Assembly (NCBI GenBank): GCA_000181795.3
Contig: CM012953.1
Location: forward strand, 6,272,874-6,336,873
Source of the DNA: Trichinella spiralis
Taxonomy: Eukaryota > Nematoda > Enoplea > Trichinellida > Trichinellidae
DNA: 64,000 bases
Reading direction: 5' to 3'
Shown here: in pieces, positions 27,157 through 37,744 of the stretch
Numbering within the stretch: position 1 is the stretch's first letter
How the letters are laid out: each line of letters starts with the position of its first letter
Position numbers and translations under genes: made by a program
The notes under the pieces: generated by a model
Seen by the model: the letters and a program-made list of their open reading frames with translations, nothing else
What the model was told of the DNA's origin: nothing
Database searches by the model: none

Positions 27157-29071
27157 CAAAACAACAAACTTGTGTTTCTTTAATTTAGTGTCCGTGTCGT
27201 TTAATTTTCCCAAATCGTCGTCGCCATTCGTTAAAGCAGCTTCTTCACTGACATGTTCCTCTCCTGTTCCCAGAATATGTGCTTTAAGCAACTCTGAAAT
27301 TGATTGACCAGAAAAATCAATATTTCAAATAATAAACAAAGCAAAAAATAAAAACCCCTCAATTTTAAGCCGTATGAATATCCATCAATTGATGGTTTCG
27401 TCGGTGTAATAATATTGCCCTGTAAGCCTTCTGCAACGGAAAATGCAAAACGGAACCAAAGAGTTCGCGATAATAAAAATTACCTTCATGGTCGTCGTCG
27501 CAATTTGTTTCATTCATATTTTCCAATAATAAAGCATCGCTGTCCAATTTTTGATTTTTCCTTAAAGTACATAAATAAATTGTTAAAATTAACAAAATGT
27601 ATACAACAAAGACAAACTTTTTGTGGTTTTTCGGCTCATTCACTTTTTCACTTGTAGATGTTTCTGCATCTGGAGTACAACCAGAGTCTTCGAATGACAA
27701 TATTTCTAAAAATAAAACAACAAATGTTTCACATTTATTCATAAAAATCAAGAAAAAACATCATTAATTAATTAATTCATTAATTAAACCATTACTCATT
27801 TCATCAATGTCATTCGTATCAGTTGATGAAGTTTTCAATTTCTCTTTCACTAATAAATTGAAAAAATAAGCACACAAGTAGTAATGATTTGATAAAAATG
27901 ATAAAACAACAACTACACGACGAGGCAGTTTTGAATTCGGCTTTCTTAAAAGCTGAACTGGACGAAGGCATAGTGAAATCAAATGATGAAACGTCTGTCT
28001 TGTTTTCTTCATCCCTTCATGAAAATATACATTAATTAATTGTTTCGAATTAATTTTTTAAGTTTTTCTCAACATACACAAACTTTATCTTCTTTGATCC
28101 ACTGTAGGATCGACTAGCATTGTCCGTTGTCCTGCAACTTTCAAGAATAAAAATCAAAGCAAACTGCAACTTCGAAACAACAAATATAAAAAAAAAGAAA
28201 TTGCTAACCATGAGCCAACCATCAGATCAGCTTCGTATCCAAATTTTTCCAAGCAACCTTTAGTAGTGGCGGTGCTAAAATTCTTGTACAAAAATACAAA
28301 CGGCTTTCTATTTTGATCAAGTGAAAAACTCACTTCTCGCTGACAAGGTTACCTTCGAATACGAGATATTTATGTTCACTATAATAATTAGTAAGTTCAA
28401 ACCAAATGCAGTCGCCCAGATTGACATTTGAAGGACCATCGGCAGTCCAGTAAACTTTTGCAGTCACAATTCCATAAACAATGCAAACAGCCACTGCATC
28501 TGTTACTCTTGTGACTCTGCCTGTAATAAAGGATTATTTTGATAAACCAAATCAACAAATACGACAAGGAAAAAATATCCACCAACCACATAAAACCGAT
28601 CCAGTCGTAGGAGAGAGAACATAACAACCGACTGTCAGAGGTATTTCAATGACCGGGCTGCAGCCTTGAATTTTCACAGCACGTTCTTTGAAGTGTACTT
28701 CATCATATGCAATTAGCATACAGTCAGTCATGAAAAAAAACACAACATTAGTAAATTCGAAACGTAAAAGTAATTACGGTTAACTTCATTGCAAAAATTC
28801 TGCATACTTTTTGTAAAATTTCAACAACGAACTGTTCAAAATCGACCTGACGGAGTTTTCCACATTGCCATACTGAGCCCAGGTTAGGTAATACTTCCTA
28901 TCTATTTTTTTGTAAATAATATACGACGAAGAAAACTTTGACAGTTTTTTGGCAATTTCCACAACATCCTTGCAACGTCTAAAAGAAAACTTAACAATAA
29001 AACACTGTGCATTATACAAAATATTATTTCTAAAAAAATAAATACTTTTTTGCTGGCAAATTCTCTCTCAT
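26826..29071 (-). CDS. POLR1F: RNA polymerase I subunit RPA43-like (POLR1F/TWISTNB family)
   Basis: RPA43 is the Rpb7-like stalk subunit of RNA polymerase I. Exons 29071..29046, 28978..28808, 28729..28587, 28520..28334, 28274..28209 and one from 28131 join in phase. Family pattern: an N-terminal Rpb7-like part (SILNSSLLKFYKK), CMLIAYDEVHF, then an OB/S1-like domain (SPTTGSVLCGRVTRVTD, NLGDCIWFELT, YLVFEGNL). Further phase-compatible exons down to 26826 give an acidic, Lys-rich tail as in the family. The gene could instead end at a TAA at 28050-28052. Anomaly: the acceptor for exon 3 reads ttttttttcaT at 28731-28730 instead of CAG. Without that acceptor, exon 2 runs into a TGA. The family is recognised from motif order, not a search. 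Confidence 0.62.
27119..27156. repeat. (AAAT)n microsatellite
   Basis: Nine or so AAAT units in an intron of the RPA43-like gene. Confidence 0.85.
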
Positions 29072-30163
29072 CTCCAACTCTATTAAAACTCTTCTTTCGT
29101 TTTGCTTATTCTACTTTTAGGAAAAAAGTATAACACAGGGATCTAAATTCATAATAAAATAAATTAATGACAACTATTGTTTGAAAACGCTCATTGATAC
29201 ACTCGTTACGTAATCATGTTTTGAGAAAACAATTATTTTGGTTAAAAACACAAAATACAAGAAAAATTATTTTAAGTCAATAAATTCTAAAACGCTTTTA
29301 AAATGACAATATTTTCATCATTGTATGATTCAGGAATAAAAAAATTAAATCATATTAATACAATGCCATGAAAACAATAAACAAAATCATCTCACTTTGT
29401 ATATATACTTTTATTGTGCTCAAAAGAAATTTCCGGCTGTTGCCATGAGAAAAATTTCATAGTGCAATTTTAAATTTGACGTATTCGCAGTACAATTTTC
29501 TTCCAAGTGTAATTACTTAATTGAAAATCAAGTTTCATGTACAGTAAATTAGCAAAAAAAACTTTGATTTGTTTACTGAACGCAAATTTCAATATTTCCC
29601 ATAAATAATTCGAAATATTTTCCATTTCTCTGGATTATTTTTCTTACCTTTTACTTTTAATTAGTTTATCAAAGTTTTTTCAAATTGTTTTATAAGAAAA
29701 AGTGTGGAATAAGATTTGTTTTCTAAAACAATACATGCTTGACCTAAATCCAGTTTTCATTTTGCTTTGGTTTACAGTAATCTTGTTGTATTCGTGTTGT
29801 ATTGTAATGTTTGTAAAATGTTTCTCTCAAATTCTCCCCTTAAATTTGAAATCATTAATTATTTTAACAATAATGGTCTGAATTTTGAAAAGAATTTTTG
29901 CACATGTACAAATTCTGAACTGTTTGTTTCGTTCAAAATAACACATTGCTAGTATTTATTTCAGTTATCAATTGGAAATTAAAGAAAAACATTCTTTTGT
30001 TGTTAAAGCATAATTTTAATAAGCGACGTTAATTGTTATAAACAATGAACAATATAGGTCGCAGAGAGAAGAAAAAGAATTTCCTGCAAATCCAGACAGT
30101 ATACTGTACCGTGCTCATTGCCAGTCATTGTTTGGAGTATCTCTGCTGTGTAGTGTTTTTGCA
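29072..30163. other. Divergent intergenic region, RPA43-like / thioredoxin
   Basis: AT-rich 1.1 kb between two divergently transcribed genes, presumably holding both promoters. No ORF, RNA gene or repeat family recognised. Confidence 0.55.
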
Positions 30164-30951
30164 ATGCGCCTCAGTGGTCGTTTCGCTTCTGCTGCTCGAA
30201 ATCTTGTGCAAAAGCGAGTCTACGCAACATGGGCATCGTCTGCCAGAATGCTAACGTTGAACAATAATTTTGCAAAAGCTTCGATTGTTTCGAAAAGTCA
30301 ACCGCCGCCAATGCGCTTGTTTTGTTCTGAAAACAACGGCGGCTCTTGCTCATTCAAAGTGCAAGATTACGAAGATTTCAAAGACCGCGTCATTGGAGCG
30401 GAAAAGCCAGTCGTTGTGCAATTTTATGCGGAGTAAGTTCAGTTTTGCTTTTGCAGCAAATTTAAAAATTTTATTTTTTGCAGCTGGTGCGGTCCATGCC
30501 AATTGCTTAGTCCACGACTTGAAACTGCAGTCTGCGGACAGCAGGGAAAGCTGACGTTGGCTAAAGTCGACGTTGACGATTGTGCTGATTTGGCACTTGA
30601 ATATGGGGTAAATATTGTATTTTCGTTGCACTTTTAAGATGCAACATATGCAAACTTGCTCGAATCTTCTAGTTTTTAAAATACAATTATAATTACCAGT
30701 TTAGCATTGTTTGAATGAATAAGAAAGCGATAGATCATTTGGACAAATCAGTTCGATAATTGTTGTTATGCTTGAATGTATTGTTAGAGGTAAAAAATAT
30801 ATCCCTATTTTTTCGATAGGTTGCATCTATCCCCACAGTGATGGCATTTCGTCGAGGTTCTGTGGTCGACCAATTTTCTGGCGTTATCGAAGACGAACTA
30901 ATTGTTAAATTTTTGAACAAACTTGCAGCACCAAGACCAAGGCAAACTTAG
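30164..30951 (+). CDS. trx-2: Mitochondrial thioredoxin
   Basis: Thioredoxin reduces disulfides in partner proteins such as peroxiredoxin. Exons 30164..30432, 30484..30607 and 30820..30951 join in phase to 174 residues. The first about 70 residues are rich in Arg, Ser and Ala with almost no acidic residues early on ([18 protein letters not shown]), a typical mitochondrial presequence. The catalytic WCGPC (91-95) lies at the start of exon 2, and the cis-Pro motif ASIPTVMAF follows in exon 3. An upstream TTG-initiated frame was not used. It is convergent with leucyl-tRNA synthetase, 208 bp between stops. The AATAAA signal is at 31110-31115. Confidence 0.93.
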
Positions 30952-31054
30952 AAAATTAAAAAGAATGCCTACCACGCTCGCCGCTGTTTAATACTGTTGT
31001 GATTGATTATTTGTTATTTGTATGTTACAATCAATTGTATTCACATATTAATTC

Positions 31055-31080
<26 letters not shown>
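31055..31080. repeat. (TA)n tract between convergent genes
   Basis: A run of about 12 TA dinucleotides lies in the thioredoxin 3' region. Confidence 0.85.
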
Positions 31081-31085
<5 letters not shown>

Positions 31086-31109
31086 CATATATGTACATAA
31101 GCATTCTTG

Positions 31110-31148
31110 AATAAAATTTTTGAACATTATGCAGTTGGTTTGTTTATT
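31110..31148. terminator. Facing polyadenylation signals of thioredoxin (+) and leucyl-tRNA synthetase (-)
   Basis: AATAAA at 31110-31115 on the plus strand and at 31148-31143 on the minus strand. The minus signal is only about 12 nt past the synthetase stop codon. Cleavage 10-25 nt beyond each signal would make the two transcripts overlap by a few tens of bases. Confidence 0.6.
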
Positions 31149-31159
31149 CGCTCGTTTGT

Positions 31160-34100
31160 TCAAACAACAACGTAAATCATCTGTGTGCCTATTGGATGGT
31201 GATAGCCATCTTCGTTCAGTGAAAGCGTGGCGGGTTGGCGTTGATTGTCAACTTCGAACACACCGTCGCTTCGAACTTCAGTGCACTGTTGGAAATTTTC
31301 CAACACTGGTATCATTCTCGAACCGAAAACTGAATCGCTGTATCGATACAGTAGAATTTGTTTTGCTGAAAGAGAAAAAAAAAGAACAAAATTTCATTTA
31401 AATTTTTTAAAAAATGTCTGTCCGTGTAAACAGTTCATTTTTTGAAAAAAAAATTACCATCTGATACAGAAATACGTTTCGCAATGCGTTGCTTCAAATT
31501 GTTCACCGTTTCACCGTGCAAAACGGCAGTTTCAAATTCAAAATAACCCGAACCAACAGTTGGATTGATTAAAATTAATTTGCAAACTTTCTAAACGAAA
31601 AAAAAATCCAACAACATTATATGCATGTATATGTTATTTTTCTTCTCGATACTTCAGTTTGAAAGATGATGAATGGCTTGCCGGGTCGACATTCCTCTTG
31701 CACCTTTTCTCCACCATGAACAGATGTATGTATTTGAATAGCTTGCAGCTGAAATATGAAGAAATTGTTTTTCAAGCAAGGAGGAGCTTTATTATTGTTT
31801 TTCCAACAAGACAAACCTGCAACGTCGAGACAAGATATGCTGCATTGCGCGTCAGAATGTCAAGCTCGTCGACTTGGGCTTGGAGCGAAAATGCCTCCAC
31901 GCCCTTTTGATCGTAGCTTTCTTTGACCGATGCCACAAACGGCATCAACTTCTTCGCGTGCTTTTTCAACTCTTCAATTTTCAACAACTCTTTCGACAGT
32001 ATTTTATTTTCAGGCAAACTTCCACAGGCCTAATGGAAAAGTTTAGTTTAAACTCAAATTATTACAATACAACAAATTCACCACCTCGTGCATTTTGGCC
32101 AACGTTGTCAACGTCAACTCTTGCCACGGCGGATAGCCAGCAGCCACGTATATGATCGCCATATTCGGTTTTTCAACTGGCATTTTCTGCACAAATTATG
32201 AAATCAAATATTTATGCAAATAAATCCCAATGCAACAACATACGCCAGCTTTTTTCTGTTTCGATGCCATTGCCGATTTGTAACGAATTCGAAAATCATG
32301 CAACGCATCTTCCAAAAATGCGCACTGCTTTGACAATTCTTCAACCACCGGCTCTACTGTCGGCCATTTAGCATGCACTATGGAATTTTTCTACAAAATT
32401 TACCTCATTGCATCAATAATAATAATAATAATAATATATGTATATATTGAATATTCATCAACAAATTGAATCAAATAACAACATTGCCAAGTAATTTCCA
32501 GATTGCTTCGCAAATGTGCGGACATATTGGCGACAGTATAATTGCCTGGGTTTCAATGAATCGCAAAATCAAATTGCGGTTCAACGCCATCATGCTCCAT
32601 TCTCTGTATCGATCACGTGCCGCCTCAATAAACAAACAACAACAGCTTACAAATCGACAAACAAACATCGCATTATTTACTTGAAATTCAAAAAAGGCCG
32701 ACTTCACCACCTCTTTGAATTGCATATTTTCATAATTCTCTGCACTGATTTGTACGTATTTGTTGATGTCGTTTTGGAAAATCAGTTCAGGAAATGTACT
32801 CGGCGGATGGTTGGCCATCTCATCCAAAGATGTGATGCTCTCTATGACCCAAGTTAGGAAATTGTACAGCCGAAGCACGCCCGCATCGGCCATCGTTTCC
32901 ATAAAGTTAGCATCTTCGATTGAATCGCCAGCATCAGCCAGAGCTAATCGCATGCCTGACAATTTATTATTATTTTTTTTGTTGTTGTAGTTTCCATTAT
33001 GATAATTAATTTCAAAATACCTACCGTCAGCTGAATAGCGTTCAACTGCTTCGACCAAGGTGAGAAAATTTCCCGTCGATTTCGACATCTTTGAATGAAA
33101 AAAATGCGAACAAACAAAGATAAAACAGAAAAAAAAACCTTCTCATTGTTGAGCAATAAATGACCATTAGCCCAGACGCTGCGCGGCCATTTGCTTGGGT
33201 CAGAAGGCCACATTGCGACGTGATTATACAAATAATAAGTCAAATGATTTTGTATCAAATCTTTGCCAGAGACGCGCAAATCCACCGGATACCAATAATT
33301 GAACTCGTGCTTCAATTTATCCAATTTCCATTTTTCAATGTCAGTTTTTACATTTTCGTACAACTGGTCATCGTAAAATATGTAATCCCAAACCGCGGGT
33401 GTCAACTGTTCTGGTCTAAAATGGCAAGGTCAGCGACGAGATAATTCAAATTTGGTAAATTATTTAAATAAATACTTGATATTTAATGGACCACATTTAC
33501 TGCCATCAAATACACCACCTTGAAGCAAGTGAGCTACAGTGTAATATGCCATGTAAATTGTCGAATCAGACAACGATTCAATTAAATATTGTTCATCCCA
33601 GGGAAGCTTCGTTCCTGTGTTCAATTAAACAAACAGAATAGAAATCAATAATTATCCACTTTCACTTTCTACTCACCTAAGCCATAAGAACGTGAGCATG
33701 CGTGCTCGTGAAGCCAATCAACTGTAGCATTCAAGTTGTTGTAAACATTGTCCGTATATGTGTTCAAACCTTGCAGTGCTTTTTTAGTAGCCTCTTTCCA
33801 TTTATGATCTCCGTAATTTAAATACCTTTTCAAAATAAATGTAACAAATTAAAAATTGCTTAAAAGTTTCAAAAAAAATTGCTACAAACCACTGATCACA
33901 AAGCGCTACAACACATTCATCGCCAGACCTCGAAATTACCGGCTTTTCAGTTTCATAATAAATGCAAGCATCACCCTAAATTGACAATCATCAACATAAC
34001 AACTCAAAAGTGTCACACAATGTTAATGTTTCACAAATAAAAAGAACTATAATTAGCATACTGTTTCAATCATTTCCTTTTGAATGTGCTTCTTCACATC

Positions 34101-36443
34101 TTGCACCCTTCTCCCCGCATATTTCCCAACAAGGAGAATCTGAATAAAAATGTAAAATTAAAATTAAAAATCAACAACACAGCACAAAAAACACTAACGC
34201 CGTCGTAAAAACTTTTCAAATAAAGTTTATCTTTAATAGCAACCAACGTTGCAATGTCGTTTTGACTTTGCACTTTCGCCTGGTCGCAGGCTGTTGGTGC
34301 GGACAACTTTCCAAATTCAGGAACATCAATAATTGGTACCTGAAGAAAAAAAAGCATTAAATTTAAGTATAAAACAAAAATTCACATGCAATTTACCGGA
34401 TTAAATGGCAACACCATCTCGTCAACAATGCCAAACTTTTCCCGCAAAAGCTAAGATAGCAAGATTTCATAAATTCTTTTTTCATTCAAAAATGAACAAA
34501 TTCACCAAATAGTTGTTTTAATATTTTTCAACTCAAAAAAAGGTTGCTCTGTTTAAATTTTGTAAATCATACAAAACGTGTTGAATGTAGTAATTTCAAT
34601 AACAAGCAAATTTACCAAGAAATACAATGAAGCAAACAGAGCATATAAATTTTACCTTTTTATTTTTCAAATCTTGCAAAGCTGCATAATCATCCGGTGA
34701 ATCTGAAGGCACGCTGGTCACTACACCAGTTCCCTTGTCGCTTTTCACAGTCATCATTGGTAAAATGTAAACAGATTCATAAACCGTCAGTGGTGCTTTA
34801 ACACGACAACCGACAATTTCCTACGACAGTACATATATTACGTAAGTAGGTAAAAATAAAATCTGAAAAAGAAAAAAAATGATCCAATTTACTTTTCCAA
34901 AAAATTCTGCCAAAACATTCACCTGCCCCTCTTGGACAGTGAATCCTTGGTATGCCATATTGCGAGCAGCTCTTCGTGTACAAACAAACACATCCTGATC
35001 ATTATTCACCGTGAAGGCAACATATCTTCAATTAAATTAAAATTATCTGATTAATATTCTGAATAAGATGTAGAACAAATCGTTACTTAATATCCGGACC
35101 AACCCAACAATTCGTCTGTCCATACATTGTTTCGGGTCTGAGAGTGGCGGCCACTAAATAAACGCGCTTTCCTTTGCATATAGTTCTAAACATTTCAAAA
35201 ATAAACCAAAAAAGGTAATTTAAATTGAAAAAAATAGCGTTCACTGAATCGCTTTTGGATAAGGTTCGAGCAGATGCAACTTGATCAATGTGTACTCTTG
35301 AGGACCCACGCCCTGTAAAAATACCATCGAAGAATCAATATCGGAATTTTCCCGCTTTGAACGCAGCTTACTTCACCAGAACTGCGATCATGATCCATGC
35401 ACGGTTGGCCATCTTTAGGACTGAAAACTGTGTACCTAAAAATAGCACTTTTTCAAACCAATCCAACACAGTAACAACATTTTCCAGCAAAAACCTTTTG
35501 CCAAAATCAATTCTTTTTCGTTCTTTCAATTTCAAAAATTGCCAACGTACAAACGAATCAAAATATGGATTCACATCCGTAGTGATAAATGTTCGACGCC
35601 AGTCAATCTGAAATGAAAAAAATTTTTAAATAAATAAAACAAACAAACATCGTCAACAATAAAATGCATACGCCCAAGCCCATCTTTTTCAAATGTTCTA
35701 CTGTAACTGGGGGAAAAAATTGAATCCAATAAAGACTGTCACTGAACTTTGCAATTTCGTCATCTTGAAAGCCTAAACTTTTCATTATAGACCACTGGTA
35801 TTTCAAAGCACCGGATTTGGCAACAGCTTTGCTCTACAATTTAAAACAACAACGTAATAATAAGAATGTACAAAATAGGCAATGGAAAAAACCTTTTTTC
35901 CTTTGGCTTTATCTTTTATCGTTGATTCAGAATTTGTCTCTGGCAACAAGCTTTGGTCAGGAAGAAGTTCTGAATCGGGAGGAAAGTTCGGAGGCAAACC
36001 GAACTCTTCGATTTCAGCTTTCAACTTGTCAGCGCTCGCTTTAATTGGCATGCCGGTACAATGCAAACCAAATGGAAAAAGAGCATTTTTTCCTCGCAAA
36101 CGTTGGTATCTCACAGCAAACTGCAATCAATTATACATCGAATAAACAAGATGGAGTTCATTTTCCAGCTTTAATTAACTTATTACTTCACATTTCGTCA
36201 GTGAAAATGCATGGCCCAAGTGCAAAAAGCCATTCATATAAGGAAAGGGAAATGTAGCGATAAATTTTGCTTTGCTGAAATTTATCATTTGAAAACATAA
36301 CAAGGACGTTTGAAAAATCAAATTTAATACTCAAGTTCTTCAGGTGCGTCCATTTCGTAAATTTTTTCTTCTTCCCAAACTTTTTGAACATCTTTTTCCA
36401 TTTTCAACAATTCAGCTACTTTTGTTCGTCCTCGAGTGTCCAT
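31160..36443 (-). CDS. lars-1: Cytosolic leucyl-tRNA synthetase
   Basis: A class I synthetase that charges tRNA-Leu and edits misacylated products. About fifteen short exons are joined across AT-rich introns. The start [18 protein letters not shown] matches the eukaryotic cytosolic form. The HIGH-type motif (HLGH, 36211-36222) follows FPYMNGF, then [14 protein letters not shown]. The CP1 editing site [15 protein letters not shown] is near 34690-34735. [13 protein letters not shown] and [10 protein letters not shown] precede the catalytic KMSKS (33078-33092), which is split by an intron just before ATGTCG. A tRNA-binding helical region and a eukaryote-type C-terminal extension follow, ending [10 protein letters not shown] with a TGA at 31160-31162. 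All active-site motifs are intact. Confidence 0.95.
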
Positions 36444-37744
36444 TTTATATTAATCAATGTTCCAATAACAAGGAAAATATCTTCAATTATAAAAATAAGA
36501 TAAAACAAGATGAATGCTAAATTTCATTTTGTTTTCTCTGAATATGAATCAGTTAAAAATTTATCAAACTACAAATACAAGTAAATAACAAATGTATCAA
36601 ATTGAAATCAAAATTCATTTCAGCAAAAAATACATGTACAAAAATAAAAAAAAAATTTTTACAAAAATAAATCAAGTCATATTTTTGAAACATAATAAAA
36701 TGATTCGATGAGAAATGGAAAGATTACATACAGTAGAAATTTATTTCTACACCAACAACAGTTCAACGTTGACGAAACACTAATTAACAGTATTTTTGAT
36801 TATCAAGATGAAATTCTTGAATATGGTAAAACAATCAAATTATGATTTGAAACAAGCAATTGTTTGATTTGTTTCTATTTTTATTTATTATAATTAATGT
36901 ATTATATTTGATATCAATGACACATGAGCAAATTCGTATTGTGTACATAAATTCAACTTTCTATGCATAATTTAACATTAAAAAAAGTCAAGCAACATTC
37001 AAACAATGCGTTGAATATGTTTAATCATCTTTTTACATGTTTTGTAAATTTCAGAGATTAATCAGTTAAAAATGAATTGAATTGATCGTCATGCTGATGT
37101 AAAAAATTGTTTGCTTTTATTCCAAAAAGCAGAGTAAAGTGAGAATTTTTTTTCTTATTTATTGTTAATTTTTTTTAAGTTTTGAATTTCAGTGTAAATC
37201 AATGAATATGATGATTGTTGTTAGTGTTGATGATGTTCAAAGTTTGTCATTAAAAGACGTCAGAACGAGTGTGTGGGAGAGAAAAAGAGAGAAGAAGCGA
37301 GAAAGCAAAAGCAAGAGAGGAAGAAAGAACCAATAAGAATTTGTTCTCTGAATTTAAATCAAATTCTCCGTCAGGTGACAGACAATATATAAATATAAAT
37401 TTATAGATAAATATATAAAATATGAAAGTTCATCAATAAGTGCAGTCCGCTGGTGTGGGACAGTTTAGTAAACACGCGTTGTTGTTGTTTTCGACGTTTC
37501 AAAAGCAGGCGCGTTGGAAAAGATTGCTTGCTTGCTTGCCAAGCGTGAGTTGTTTCTGGCGGTGCGCGTTTCCATTGCAACTCGACCCAGATAGACCATT
37601 AGCCGTTTAGCAAGCTAGCCGCAGTGCATTCCTTTCTTTCGCTTCCTACTGCTTTAGCATTAAATTAAATTAAATTTATTCACTTGTTTGTTTGTTTGTT
37701 TTTTATTTTATTTTTTGTTTGAATTGCTTGTGTTCATTTATTCC
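36444..37744. other. Divergent promoter region, leucyl-tRNA synthetase / RhoGEF, with purine-rich tract
   Basis: Contains a GA-rich purine stretch at about 37268-37335 on the plus strand, then a GC-richer segment at 37440-37600 that may include RhoGEF 5' UTR. No additional ORF is supported. Confidence 0.5.

Noticed and set aside
28050-28052. TAA as the definite end of the RPA43-like gene
   Set aside because: Possible, but further exons to 26826 join in compatible phases and give the acidic Lys-rich tail seen in the family, so the longer model is preferred without certainty.
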